A stretch of DNA of 64,000 nt from Bacteroidota bacterium (lineage in GTDB: Bacteria; Bacteroidota; Bacteroidia; Bacteroidales; Lentimicrobiaceae), in NCBI GenBank assembly GCA_009773515.1, contig WSXX01000005.1, positions 1 through 64,000 of the forward strand, read 5' to 3'. Each line of letters opens with the position of its first letter. The first letter of the stretch is position 1. The position numbers were made by a program, and so were the translations under genes. Below, piece by piece: positions 18,177 through 27,567 of the stretch. The notes under the pieces were generated by a model, which was given only the letters and a program-made list of their open reading frames with translations, had not been told where the DNA came from and ran no database searches.

Positions 18177-19352
18177 TTATTTCAGTCTGTCAAACGCATG
18201 TTTCATTTGATTTAATGCTTTTTCAACTACTGATCGTGGACAGGCAAGGTTTATGCGCATAAAACCTTCACCGCCCGGACCGAATTGTTTGCCTGCATTT
18301 AAACCCAGCCCTGCCTCATTTACCATAAATTCCATAAGTTGGGTATCGGTCATGCCGGTTTCCCGGAAATCGAGCCACGCTATATAAGTTGCTTCAGGGC
18401 GCATTACTTTGACCATTGGCAGATTTTCGCCTGCAAAGTTTATCAGATGACTGATGTTTCCATCGATGTAAACAAGCATCTCATCAAGCCATTGATCTCC
18501 ATGCGAATAGGCTGCTTCGGCAGCTATATTGCCGAACAGATTGCCCATTTCAACATGCAGGGATTCAATCACACCTTTAAACTTTTTCATCAATACAGGA
18601 TTGCTGATGACAACGGAGGCAGTTGACAATCCGGCGAGGTTAAAGGTTTTGCTCGGTGCAACCAGGGTAATGGTCTGTGCTGCGATTTCGGGTGAAATGG
18701 CAGCCAAAACAGTGTGTTTGTAACCAATATTCACCAAATCACTGTGAATCTCGTCCGACACCATCAAAACATTATATTTCAAACAAATACCAGCCATTTT
18801 CTCCAGTTCATCTCTGGTCCATGCAGTTCCTCCCGGATTTTGCGGATTACAAAGCATCAGCACAGATGCACCTTCGCGACACAACTGCTCAAGGTTTTCA
18901 AAGTCCATCTGATACCTGCCATTTTTCAAAATCAAAGGATTGTAAACCAGTTTGCGGCCATGTTTTTTCACTGCATCGAAAAAAGGAAAATAGACCGGCG
19001 GTTGAACAATAATTCTGTCGCGGCGACGGGTAAACGCCAGTGTACACATATTCAGGGCAGGCACAATTCCCGGTGAAAATGTGATCCAATCCTGTTTAAC
19101 ATCCCATTTATGCCTTCTGGACAGCCAGTTAATAAGCGCAGAAAAATAGGAATCAGTTCTTATTGAATAACCCAGAATTTCATGCGATGCCCTTTTAAGG
19201 ATGGCTTCCATTACAAAATCAGGTGTTCGGAAATCCATATCGGCAACCCACATGGGCAGCACAGATTCATTTTTGAAAAACATTTCCCGCAAATCGTATT
19301 TCACGCTGGCAGTATTGCTTCTATCAATTATTTCGTTGAAGTTATATGACAT
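18177..19352 (-). CDS. MalY/PatB family PLP-dependent C-S lyase or aminotransferase
   Basis: 391 residues, class I/II fold. The PLP-binding lysine is in 'LVAPSKTFNLAGLSTA', the MalY/PatB signature, and 'VSDEIHSDLV' supplies the cofactor Asp. The opening 'NTASVKYDLREMFFKNESVLPMWVADMDF' contains the typical 'PMWVADMDF' of the family. Members cleave cystathionine or cysteine conjugates to a thiol, pyruvate and ammonia, so a cystathionine beta-lyase role in methionine synthesis is likely. A pure aminotransferase role is the alternative. It is a single gene. Other sulfur amino-acid genes (cysE, cysK and a Cys/Met PLP enzyme) lie elsewhere in the window. Confidence 0.88.
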   Translation of the reverse strand: MSYNFNEIIDRSNTASVKYDLREMFFKNESVLPMWVADMDFRTPDFVMEAILKRASHEILGYSIRTDSYFSALINWLSRRHKWDVKQDWITFSPGIVPALNMCTLAFTRRRDRIIVQPPVYFPFFDAVKKHGRKLVYNPLILKNGRYQMDFENLEQLCREGASVLMLCNPQNPGGTAWTRDELEKMAGICLKYNVLMVSDEIHSDLVNIGYKHTVLAAISPEIAAQTITLVAPSKTFNLAGLSTASVVISNPVLMKKFKGVIESLHVEMGNLFGNIAAEAAYSHGDQWLDEMLVYIDGNISHLINFAGENLPMVKVMRPEATYIAWLDFRETGMTDTQLMEFMVNEAGLGLNAGKQFGPGGEGFMRINLACPRSVVEKALNQMKHAFDRLK

Positions 19353-19577
19353 AATGGGTTTTTAAAGTCTGAGAAAATCAAATCACGATCCCTCCCGCAA
19401 AAATAGTTAATGACAAATAGAAACGTGGTAATACATACAGAGTTTTTAATTTTATCCCTCTTTTTGGTTTTATAAAGGATTTTTATAACGGAAGAGTTTC
19501 TTTTCTGCCTTTGGAATTCAAGATATGTTTATAATACTATTTTTTTCATTTTCAATGAGATGACCGATGGAAAGGCG

Positions 19578-19585
19578 TATTTTTG
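19578..19585 (+). promoter_or_regulatory. -7 box TATTTTTG upstream of the SNF2 gene
   Basis: TATTTTTG fits TAnnTTTG. Transcription would begin near 19592, downstream of the first in-frame TTG at 19583. That supports a start at one of the later ATG codons, 19610 or 19628. Confidence 0.45.
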
Positions 19586-19627
19586 CAGAACGTCATGATT
19601 GCCCTTTTCATGGGAAATTCCAAAAAT

Positions 19628-22615
19628 ATGCCACGCAAATCACTTGATTTATCAAAAGCACCTCCCGAGACCACAACCGTTTGTATTCTAAAGCAGGCAG
19701 ATCCTCAGGGTTTTACCATTTATCCATACCTGTGTACTGTCAATCCCAGCGGTTACCTTGCAGCCAAAGGACGAATATCAGAAGATGAGCAAATCAACCC
19801 GGAAACAGGTCATGACGCAGGGGCCCAGATAGCGACTCTGGCGAATTCCATCGAAATGCAGGCGCTGGTAAAACGATTCGCTTCCGGAAAAACCAAATCG
19901 GGCAACTTCTCAAAAGAAATTGACAAAGATTATATGAAATCAGTGGTGATGCCATTTATTGACAACACGCTTTCAGAAATCATAAAACTTATCATCGCCA
20001 ATAACATACAGGTTTACAAACACGAAACACTTCCAAACCTATACAGCAACGAGCAGGTAGTTATTGAACCGATACCTGCAAGTGCCCGGCTCAGATTTAC
20101 CCGCACCGACGAAGGAACCAGTTACACCCTGAGTGCGTTTATGGGAAACCGGCAGATAGACCTGATGAAACCCGGCAATGCCATCATTACCCGGGAACCC
20201 TGCTTATTGCTTCATGAAAAACACCTTTTATTCTTTGACTCTGAAATTGATGGAAATCTGCTGAGTCCCTTCCTGAAAAAGCAATCCATTGAAATACCCA
20301 AACGTATTGAAAAAGACTATTTCGGTAAATTTATCCGGAAACTTGTCAACCGAAGTGAAATAGAGGCAGATGGATTCAAAGTTGAAAACATCAACCCAAT
20401 ACCTGTGGCTGTTGTTACGCCCGACATCGACTGGCAGGGCAAACCTGTTCTGCTGCTTTCGTTTGCGTATGGCGATAAAAGCATACAACCCTCCAACCCC
20501 AATAAATCCATCACCTCAATGTATGCGGATAAAGATGGATTTGTTTTTTCGCGCCTGAAACGCGAAATGAGCTGGGAAAAGGAGATGCAGAAAAAGCTGA
20601 AAAGCTTCGGACTTGCACATAGTGTGGCAACCTATAAACTTCCGGGAGAAAGCAGTGCTTCATTTCTGGAGCTGATCGACTGGCTGATTATAAATCAAAC
20701 TGACCTGGCAGAAGCCGGCTTCAAAATAAGCCAGCATCCGGAAAGGGGATTTATTCTTGCAAAAAGTACAGTCAGAACCAATATCCGCAGCACCAATGAC
20801 TGGTTCGATCTGAATGCAACAGTCGAAGCAGGCAGCTATTCTTTTCCGTTTTTCAGACTAAGGGAAAATATCCTGAACGGCGACAGAGAATACATTTTGC
20901 CCTCGGGCGAAATTTTTCTGATTCCCGAACCATGGATGGCAGAATACGCTGAGTTGATGCTGTTTGCTGAAGGCGTTGGTGATAAACCGCGCATCAGAAA
21001 GCATCATTTTATGCTGCTGAAGCCGTTTCAGTTTCCTGAAGCTGAAGAACTCGCGGCAATCGTTCATCCTGACTTATCTTCACCTCTTCCCGAATTGCAG
21101 AATGTTTCCCTGCGGCCCTATCAGATTTTTGGCTATCGCCGGATTTCAGGGCTTTTCAGCAAAAACTTCGGGAGTATTCTGGCCGATGACATGGGTCTTG
21201 GAAAAACCTTACAGGCAATTGCGGTGCTTGCTGATTTGTATCCCCAAACTGAAGAAGTTCAGATTCCTGAAACAAATCCTGAAAAACAATCAGGGCCCGG
21301 ATTACAACTCGACATTTTTTCGGCAATGGCGCCAGAGTCTGACGTTGCGATTTCGGATTCCAAAGCAATATCCGTGGCTTCAAAAGCAGCCAGCCTGATT
21401 GTTATGCCTGCTTCGCTCATACACAACTGGTATTATGAGCTCAAAAGATTTGCGCCCTGGATAAGAATCCACGTCTATACCGGACCAAACCGTAAGATCA
21501 ATCAGCCCATGCTGAAGCGCGCAAATGTTATTCTTACCACGTATGGCACACTCCGCAACGACATTGAAAAACTTGAAACATTTAACTTTACTGTTGCTTT
21601 GCTCGATGAAAGTCAGCAGATAAAAAATCCGGGGTCATCAACCGCCAAAGCAGCATTCAGGATAAAATGCAAAAACCGTCTTGCTATGAGCGGCACCCCT
21701 GTCGAAAACAGCTTATCGGATTTATGGTCGCAGATGCAGTTTGCAAATCCAGGAATGCTCGGAAGCCTGAAAACATTCCAAACGGAGTTTGTCAATCCAT
21801 CGCGAAAGCAAATAAGACAGGATGCCACAGAAAAGCTGAAACTGATGATTTCACCTTTTATCATCAGACGTACAAAAGCTGAAGTAGCTCCTGAATTACC
21901 ACCGGTAAGCGAATCAATAGCCTGGTGCACAATGACCGACCAGCAGCAAAAGCTTTATGAAACAGAAAAATCAGGCATAAGAAATACCCTGCTGAGTCAA
22001 TTGGCTTCCGGCGAACAAAATATTACTGCCACATTGGTACTCAAAGCTTTGATGAAACTAAGGCAGATCGCATGCCACCCATCACTGGCAGGTTATGATG
22101 ACAATAACAGCAGCGGAAAATTTGAAGATGCAACCGAGAAACTGGAAACCCTGATTGCTGAAAATCATAAAGTTCTGATATTTTCTTCATTTGTAAAACA
22201 TCTTGATCTTTACGAAAACTGGTGTCAGGAAAATGAAATAAAATACTCGAAACTCATTGGCTCGACCACAAACCGCGAAGAAGTTGTAAATTCATTTAAA
22301 GAAAAAGATGATATTCAGGTATTCCTCATTTCGTTGAAAGCAGGAGGCGTCGGACTAAACCTTCAGGAAGCTGGTTATGTATTTCTGCTCGATCCATGGT
22401 GGAATCCTGCGTCTGAGAGTCAGGCCATCAGCAGGGCACACCGAATTGGTCAGGACAAAAATGTGTTTGTTTACCGGTTTATTTCTTCCGGAACGGTTGA
22501 AGAAAAAATCATCAGACTACAGGATAAAAAGCGCAAACTTGCCGATAGTGTGATTCAATCCGAAGAATTTCTGGCCAATCTGAGCACTGAGGAAATCAGT
22601 GAATTGTTTGAATAA
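19628..22615 (+). CDS. SNF2 family DEAD/DEAH-box helicase
   Basis: 995 residues from the ATG at 19628 ('MPRKSLDLSKAPP'). An ATG at 19610 is possible, but the upstream TTG at 19583 overlaps a promoter-like box. The N-terminal ~500 residues are not recognised. The C-terminal half is a full SNF2 ATPase: motif I 'DDMGLGKTLQAIAV' near residue 520, Ia 'VMPASLIHNW', II 'LLDESQQIKNP' (DESQ in place of DEAH), III 'MSGTPVENSLSDLWSQ', IV 'VLIFSSFVKHLDLYENW', V 'ISLKAGGVGLNLQEAG' and VI 'ISRAHRIGQDKNVFVYRFI'. Bacterial relatives remodel protein-DNA or RNA polymerase complexes. No cysteine-rich SWIM motif is obvious. It stands alone between a divergent and a downstream gene. Confidence 0.9.
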   Translation: MPRKSLDLSKAPPETTTVCILKQADPQGFTIYPYLCTVNPSGYLAAKGRISEDEQINPETGHDAGAQIATLANSIEMQALVKRFASGKTKSGNFSKEIDKDYMKSVVMPFIDNTLSEIIKLIIANNIQVYKHETLPNLYSNEQVVIEPIPASARLRFTRTDEGTSYTLSAFMGNRQIDLMKPGNAIITREPCLLLHEKHLLFFDSEIDGNLLSPFLKKQSIEIPKRIEKDYFGKFIRKLVNRSEIEADGFKVENINPIPVAVVTPDIDWQGKPVLLLSFAYGDKSIQPSNPNKSITSMYADKDGFVFSRLKREMSWEKEMQKKLKSFGLAHSVATYKLPGESSASFLELIDWLIINQTDLAEAGFKISQHPERGFILAKSTVRTNIRSTNDWFDLNATVEAGSYSFPFFRLRENILNGDREYILPSGEIFLIPEPWMAEYAELMLFAEGVGDKPRIRKHHFMLLKPFQFPEAEELAAIVHPDLSSPLPELQNVSLRPYQIFGYRRISGLFSKNFGSILADDMGLGKTLQAIAVLADLYPQTEEVQIPETNPEKQSGPGLQLDIFSAMAPESDVAISDSKAISVASKAASLIVMPASLIHNWYYELKRFAPWIRIHVYTGPNRKINQPMLKRANVILTTYGTLRNDIEKLETFNFTVALLDESQQIKNPGSSTAKAAFRIKCKNRLAMSGTPVENSLSDLWSQMQFANPGMLGSLKTFQTEFVNPSRKQIRQDATEKLKLMISPFIIRRTKAEVAPELPPVSESIAWCTMTDQQQKLYETEKSGIRNTLLSQLASGEQNITATLVLKALMKLRQIACHPSLAGYDDNNSSGKFEDATEKLETLIAENHKVLIFSSFVKHLDLYENWCQENEIKYSKLIGSTTNREEVVNSFKEKDDIQVFLISLKAGGVGLNLQEAGYVFLLDPWWNPASESQAISRAHRIGQDKNVFVYRFISSGTVEEKIIRLQDKKRKLADSVIQSEEFLANLSTEEISELFE

Positions 22616-23234
22616 AAATCAATTGAAAATGAGGTTCTGAATTTGACAGATTTCTTTACTTTGCGTCTATGCGACTTTGCGTGATTCTTAAACTGACTGA
22701 ACAATAAAAAGTATCCATCCCCATCAAAAAAGAGCCCCAAAAACCCTGAAAAAAAATTCCTGATTTTCATGGCTTAATTCCAAGTCTTTGTTTACTTTCA
22801 CCACCTGAAATGCAAGGCATTTTTATGCAAAATTATTTTCATAATCGGAACCTGACCACAACCTCCAGAAACACTACAAGACACTCAGGAACAAAGTGTT
22901 ATCCATTATTTCCCGAAACAGATGTAGTATTTTTTGAAGTGGGGAAACCTTTCTGGTTTTTGCCTGGCCGGAGTCATTTCACGAAGAAATTGAATGCTGA
23001 TGCAATCGATTTCTGAAAACAAAAGACAAAGTAAAAAGAAATGAACGGAAAAAGTGCCCGGAATTTTTTAGAATTACTGTTGTCCGATTAAAAGTTAAAA
23101 AAAGAGAATGCCACAAAGAAACCAAGACACTAAGCCTGCCTGCCTTCCGGCGAAACAGGGTTGGTGGCAAAAAAAACAACCAACTGAATCAAACAAAAAC
23201 AACATAAACAGGAACTTAATTAAAACAACCTGAA
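22616..23234. other. 619-bp non-coding gap with dispersed repeat pieces
   Basis: No convincing gene. It contains 'TTTGCGTCTATGCGACTTTG' at about 22660-22679. An imperfect inverted repeat has TGCCAC at 23109-23114 and GTGGCA at 23164-23169, enclosing 'CCTGCCTGCC' and 'AAACAGGGTTGG'. The same kind of piece recurs near 29428-29456. The region should also hold the promoter of the aminomutase operon, which I could not pinpoint. Confidence 0.45.
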
Positions 23235-24818
23235 ATGAGCAACACCATTTTGACAGCCACCTCTGAAAAAGTACTTTTCAGCCAGACTGATGTAGAAGAA
23301 CTGATGCATCGCTTTCATTATTCCGATGAAACAAAAGCCATTATCCGAGAAGAAGATCTGCTGCCAACCGGCGTATTGAGTCGTTTGCATGCCACATTTC
23401 CACAGCATTCGGGCATGCGTGAAAAGGAAGAGTTTCATTTCAACGACAAAAAACACTACACCGGATTAAACGGCTTCAGAGAAATCAATGCCATTCTTGA
23501 AGAAAACGGCATCCACATCGGACATCTGGAAGAACGCGAACTGTTCATTCATGTTTACCGTTTCATGGCAACAAAACATGTACTGAATACAATTAAATGG
23601 GCAAATTTTGAAAAGGATTCTGTTTTTCAGCTCGTTTTTCCTCAACCGGGTATGATTCGCCCCGATGTTGCAAAAGCCTATCTGAGTGCATCTTCAGAAG
23701 AGGAAAAAATGAAGATTGTGAAAGATTACATGAAGGAAACCAATCCCCATGATGGCAAACAGCAGATCAACAAACCTACTTTCATCAATACCGAAGGCGA
23801 GGCAGTAGTGGTTGAAGGCAGTCAGCATAAATATCCGCAATGCCAGCTGATTTTCGATGTTCAAACCCAGAATTGTTTTGCTTTCTGCAATTATTGTTTC
23901 CGTCATGCACAGGTGCGTGGAGATGAGGATATGTTTGTGCAAAAAGACATCACTCAGATTCATGATTATCTGAAACAGCACAAAGAAGTAAGTGATGTGC
24001 TGATAACCGGTGGAGATGCCGGATACATCAGTGCCGATCGCTTTGAAAGCTACATTACACCTATTATCGAAGATCCTGAACTAGGCCATATCAAGACCAT
24101 CCGACTGGGAACCCGCGTGCTGACTTTCAATCCCGAACTGGTGATTATGCCATCTTACAACAAGATGCTCAGTTTGTTTCAGAAGTTGTACGACAATGGA
24201 ATACAACTTGTTTTCATGTCGCATTTCTCCACCCCGCGCGAATTGATGAATCCCAGCACCGTAGCTGCAATCCGCAGGCTTAAAGCGCATGGAGCAACAG
24301 TAAAAAGTCAGAGCCCCATCATGAACCACATCAGTCTGTTCTCCGATGAAAACGGCGAAGTGGATGTTGACCGCTCAGCACAGAGCTGGATCGACCTCGG
24401 CAACCTACTGGCTATGCTGGGCGTGGGATTCCACTCCATGTACTGCGCCCGACCAACCGGCGAACATCATTACTTCACACAGCCATTGGCCAAAATCAAT
24501 GAAGTGTTCAGTAAAGTTTACAGGTCGCTTTCATCTATCAATCGCCCATCAAGGTATATCACCATGACTTCTTCGGCAGGTAAAATTTCGTTGCTGGGAA
24601 CTGTTGATCTCCACGGTGAAAAACTGTTTGCCCTTAAGTTCAATGAAGCCCGCAATATGGAATGGATGGATAAGGTTTACCTTGCTAAATACGATGACCA
24701 TGAAAATACCATTGCAAATCTGAAGCCTTTTGGAGCTGACCAACACTTTTTTGAGGAAGAATTGCATGCCATTGAGTCACACCTGGAGTCATCCATTGAG
24801 ACTACCCGCAAAAAATAG
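23235..24818 (+). CDS. KamA-like radical SAM/PLP amino acid 2,3-aminomutase
   Basis: 527 residues, about 100 longer than clostridial lysine 2,3-aminomutase, mostly from an N-terminal extension. The radical SAM iron-sulfur motif CxxxCxxC is at Cys214, Cys218 and Cys221 ('NCFAFCNYCFRH'). 'DVLITGGDAGYIS' matches the family 'LLSGGDALL' segment and 'RLGTRVLTFNPE' the 'RIGSRTPVVLPQ' segment. Lys450 in 'SSAGK' aligns with the PLP lysine. The two aspartates that bind the side-chain amine of lysine (Asp293 and Asp330 in the clostridial enzyme) align with Ala405 and Thr443, so lysine is unlikely to be the substrate. The enzyme should move an amino group from C2 to C3. It heads a run with CoA-transferase and aminotransferase genes, 19 bp before the next gene. 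The family is confident; the substrate is open. Confidence 0.85.
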   Translation: MSNTILTATSEKVLFSQTDVEELMHRFHYSDETKAIIREEDLLPTGVLSRLHATFPQHSGMREKEEFHFNDKKHYTGLNGFREINAILEENGIHIGHLEERELFIHVYRFMATKHVLNTIKWANFEKDSVFQLVFPQPGMIRPDVAKAYLSASSEEEKMKIVKDYMKETNPHDGKQQINKPTFINTEGEAVVVEGSQHKYPQCQLIFDVQTQNCFAFCNYCFRHAQVRGDEDMFVQKDITQIHDYLKQHKEVSDVLITGGDAGYISADRFESYITPIIEDPELGHIKTIRLGTRVLTFNPELVIMPSYNKMLSLFQKLYDNGIQLVFMSHFSTPRELMNPSTVAAIRRLKAHGATVKSQSPIMNHISLFSDENGEVDVDRSAQSWIDLGNLLAMLGVGFHSMYCARPTGEHHYFTQPLAKINEVFSKVYRSLSSINRPSRYITMTSSAGKISLLGTVDLHGEKLFALKFNEARNMEWMDKVYLAKYDDHENTIANLKPFGADQHFFEEELHAIESHLESSIETTRKK

Positions 24819-24837
24819 TTGACCTTAAAACTCAGAC

Positions 24838-25551
24838 ATGATCAACAAAGTAGCAAAAACAGCCGCTGAAGCTGTAGCTGACATTTTTGACGGGGCCACA
24901 ATAATGATCAGTGGATTCGGAGAAGCCGGCAGCCCGATTGAACTTATTCATGCCCTTATCGACCACGGCGCTAAAAACCTTACCGTTGTAAGCAACAACA
25001 CCGGCAACGGTCACATTGGTCTGGCAGCGCTTATCGAAAATAAGCAGGTAAAAAAAATGATCTGCTCTTTTCCAAGGACAGCCAATTCAATCGTTTTTCC
25101 TGAACTTTATCGTCAGGGCGAAATTGAACTTGAGCTGGTTCCTCAGGGAACACTTGCTGAGCGCATCAGAGCCGGGGGCGCAGGAGTTCCGGCCTTCTTC
25201 ACCCCTACTTCTGTAAATACACCGTTGGCTGAAGGAAAAGAAACCCGCATTTTTGATGGCAAACCCTATGTGATGGAATTCGGAATTAAAGCCGATTTTG
25301 CTCTGGTAAAATGCAAAACTGCCGACCGCTACGGAAATCTGTTGTTTAATAAAACAGCCCGTAATTTTGGTCCGGTGATGTGTATGGCGGCTAAATCAGC
25401 CATTGTACAGGCTTCGGAAATCGTTGAGATCGGCAGTATTGATCCTGAAATAGTGGTCACACCCGGAATATTCGTAAAAAAAGTAGTTGAAATTACCAAC
25501 CCTGTCAGCGAAAATCAACTGATCAGGGAGAACAGGAGGTACCCATGGTAG
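24838..25551 (+). CDS. pcaI: 3-oxoacid (3-oxoadipate-type) CoA-transferase subunit A
   Basis: 237 residues, the alpha subunit of a family I CoA-transferase. Glycine-rich 'MISGFGEAGSPIELIHALI' and 'VVSNNTGNGHIGLAAL' match the CoA-binding region. 'CSFPRTANSIVFPELYRQGE', 'VPQGTLAERIRAGGAG' and 'DRYGNLLFNKTARNFGP' are close to PcaI of the beta-ketoadipate pathway as I remember it. Related families are ScoA and AtoD. With subunit B it transfers CoA from succinyl-CoA to a beta-keto acid. Its 3' end overlaps subunit B by 7 bases, so the two are translationally coupled. The symbol reflects family resemblance; the true substrate depends on the neighbouring aminomutase. Confidence 0.85.
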   Translation: MINKVAKTAAEAVADIFDGATIMISGFGEAGSPIELIHALIDHGAKNLTVVSNNTGNGHIGLAALIENKQVKKMICSFPRTANSIVFPELYRQGEIELELVPQGTLAERIRAGGAGVPAFFTPTSVNTPLAEGKETRIFDGKPYVMEFGIKADFALVKCKTADRYGNLLFNKTARNFGPVMCMAAKSAIVQASEIVEIGSIDPEIVVTPGIFVKKVVEITNPVSENQLIRENRRYPW

Positions 25552-26195
25552 CAGAAATCAAAGGCTGGAACCGCGAACAAATGGCACAGAAAATTGCCGG
25601 CGATATCCCCGATGGAGCATATGTAAACCTGGGCATCGGTCTTCCGGAGCTGGTTGCCAATTACATTCCCGAAGGCAGAGAAGTAATTTTCCATACCGAA
25701 AACGGATTGCTTGGCGTTGGCCCTTCACCAGCTAAAGAAGATGAAGACGACGAACTGATCAATGCCGGCAAAAAACCGGTTACCGCAATAAAAGGAGCAT
25801 GTTTTTTTCATCATGCCGATAGCTTTGCAATGATTCGCGGCGGACACATCGACATTTGTGTGCTTGGCGCCTTTCAGGTATCAGAAAACGGTGATCTTGC
25901 CAATTGGTCAACCGGTGAGCCGGGTGCAATTCCTGCGGTTGGCGGTGCAATGGATCTGGTGGAAGGTGTAAAAACCATTATCATCTTTACCCAACATACG
26001 ACCAAAAACGGCGAACCTAAAATTGTAAAGGAATGTACCTATCCCCTTACCGGGAAAGGAGTAGTCAGCCATATTTACACCGATTATGCCGTAATTGATG
26101 TCACCGATAACGGAATGTTTGTGCGGGAAATGGCCCCCGGAATTGATTTTGAATTCCTGAAAAGCTGCACAGAAGCAGAACTGAAACAATATTAA
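25545..26195 (+). CDS. pcaJ: 3-oxoacid (3-oxoadipate-type) CoA-transferase subunit B
   Basis: 216 residues, the catalytic beta subunit. The catalytic glutamate lies in 'VIFHTENGLLGVGPSP'. 'AYVNLGIGLPELVANYIPEG', 'CFFHHADSFAMIRGGHIDI', 'LGAFQVSENGDLANW' and 'IPAVGGAMDLVEGVK' are PcaJ/ScoB signatures. It forms the alpha-beta enzyme with the preceding gene, whose end overlaps its start. The aminotransferase follows after 28 bp, so all four genes from the aminomutase on are likely one transcript. A plain acetoacetate role (ScoAB) is the main alternative to a 3-oxoadipate role. Confidence 0.87.
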   Translation: MVAEIKGWNREQMAQKIAGDIPDGAYVNLGIGLPELVANYIPEGREVIFHTENGLLGVGPSPAKEDEDDELINAGKKPVTAIKGACFFHHADSFAMIRGGHIDICVLGAFQVSENGDLANWSTGEPGAIPAVGGAMDLVEGVKTIIIFTQHTTKNGEPKIVKECTYPLTGKGVVSHIYTDYAVIDVTDNGMFVREMAPGIDFEFLKSCTEAELKQY

Positions 26196-26223
26196 ACCAA
26201 CCAATCAAAAATATCTACAAGCC

Positions 26224-27567
26224 ATGTCAATACAGCATAATGAATTGATAAAAGCCAAAGAAACCGAGGAAGAACTTTATAAAAAAGCCTGCGAAGTTAT
26301 GCCGGGCGGCATCAGCCGAAATGTGGTGTTTCGCAAGCCTCACCCTTTTTATGTTTCTGAAGCAGCCGGCTGCTATGTAACCGACATTAACGGAGTAAAA
26401 AAGGTTGACTTTGCCAACAATATCGCTTCACTTATTCATGGTCACGCTCATCCGGCCATTGTGGAGGCTGTCTGCAACCAGATAAAAAAAGGTACCGCTT
26501 ATACCATAGGCACCGAAATTGAAATTGAGCATGCTAAATTACTGTGCGACAGGGTTCCCGGATTCGACAAAATCCGTTTCATGAACTCAGGAACAGAAGC
26601 GGTAATGGCAATGATCAAAGCAGCCCGCGCCTTTACCGGCAAACCTAAAATTGCAAAAGCCGAAGGCGGTTACCACGGAAGTTTCGATACCGCTGAAGTA
26701 AGCCAGAGTGCATCACCAGCAACCTGGGGCGACATCAACAGCCCGAACAGCGTGCCGCATGTACCCGGAACCCCGCAAGGCGTTCTCGACAATGTTGTGA
26801 TTTATCCTTACAATGACATTGAGCGTACAATCAGCATACTGAACCGCAACGCTGCTGATATTGCCTGTGTTATCATTGATCCCGTTCCGCATCGCATCGG
26901 CATGGTTCAGGCTACCCCTGAATTTGTGGAAGCAATTTACAACTGGACACGACAAAACAATGCATTGCTTTGCTTTGATGAGGTAATCTGTTTCAGGGTA
27001 GCCTATGAAGGTGCTCAATCCAATTACAAGGTGAAACCCGATCTTACATCGCTCGGAAAAATTATTGGCGGTGGATTCCCCATCGGCGCATTTGCCGGAA
27101 GAAAAGACATCATGGACATACTTGATCCGGGTGGAAGTGACTACAGATTCCCGCTTTCAGGAACATTCTCGGCCAATCCGGTTTCTATGACTGCAGGAAA
27201 AGTTGCTATGGAAATGCTCAACCGCGAAGCCATGGACAAACTGAACAGCAATTCTCAGATCGCCATCAACCAGATTTACGAAGCAGGTAGGCTTGCAGGA
27301 ATTCCACTAAGCATCACCGGAAAAGGATCAATGTTTAAAGTCCATTTCAGGGAAACTGCACCCACAACCTACCGCGATTGTTATGAAGATGCACACACAA
27401 AAAAGATCATGAACCTTTTCCTCGAGAAAATGTACGAAGAGAATGTAATTATGATCAACTCATGTTCTTGTGTACTCTCTACAGTAGTTACCCAGACAGA
27501 AATTGATATGCTGAGTGAGGCTATGCTGAAGAGTTTCAAACATATTAAACCTCATCTGGAAGTTTAA
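26224..27567 (+). CDS. Class III PLP aminotransferase (glutamate-1-semialdehyde-like), putative beta-amino acid transaminase
   Basis: 447 residues. 'EVMPGGISRNVVFRKPHPFY' and 'VDFANNIASLIHGHAHPAIV' place it in the glutamate-1-semialdehyde aminomutase-like branch of class III. The PLP lysine is in 'TSLGKIIGGGFPIGAFAGR', the cofactor Asp region in 'LLCFDEVICFRV', and the substrate-entry 'MNSGTEAVMAMIKAARA' is intact. It is not a haem-pathway hemL on context. Characterised beta-amino acid transaminases belong to the same branch. Its position after an aminomutase and a CoA-transferase suggests that it converts the beta-amino acid to a beta-keto acid, comparable to yodT in the Bacillus subtilis kamA-yod cluster. 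The family is confident; the substrate is inferred. Confidence 0.83.
   Translation: MSIQHNELIKAKETEEELYKKACEVMPGGISRNVVFRKPHPFYVSEAAGCYVTDINGVKKVDFANNIASLIHGHAHPAIVEAVCNQIKKGTAYTIGTEIEIEHAKLLCDRVPGFDKIRFMNSGTEAVMAMIKAARAFTGKPKIAKAEGGYHGSFDTAEVSQSASPATWGDINSPNSVPHVPGTPQGVLDNVVIYPYNDIERTISILNRNAADIACVIIDPVPHRIGMVQATPEFVEAIYNWTRQNNALLCFDEVICFRVAYEGAQSNYKVKPDLTSLGKIIGGGFPIGAFAGRKDIMDILDPGGSDYRFPLSGTFSANPVSMTAGKVAMEMLNREAMDKLNSNSQIAINQIYEAGRLAGIPLSITGKGSMFKVHFRETAPTTYRDCYEDAHTKKIMNLFLEKMYEENVIMINSCSCVLSTVVTQTEIDMLSEAMLKSFKHIKPHLEV

Noticed and set aside
23235-24818. True lysine 2,3-aminomutase
   Set aside because: The family is right, but both lysine side-chain-binding aspartates appear to be missing, so I did not assign the kamA symbol.
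26224-27567. hemL (glutamate-1-semialdehyde aminomutase) of haem synthesis
   Set aside because: The fold matches, but the neighbours are amino-acid catabolism genes and not tetrapyrrole genes.
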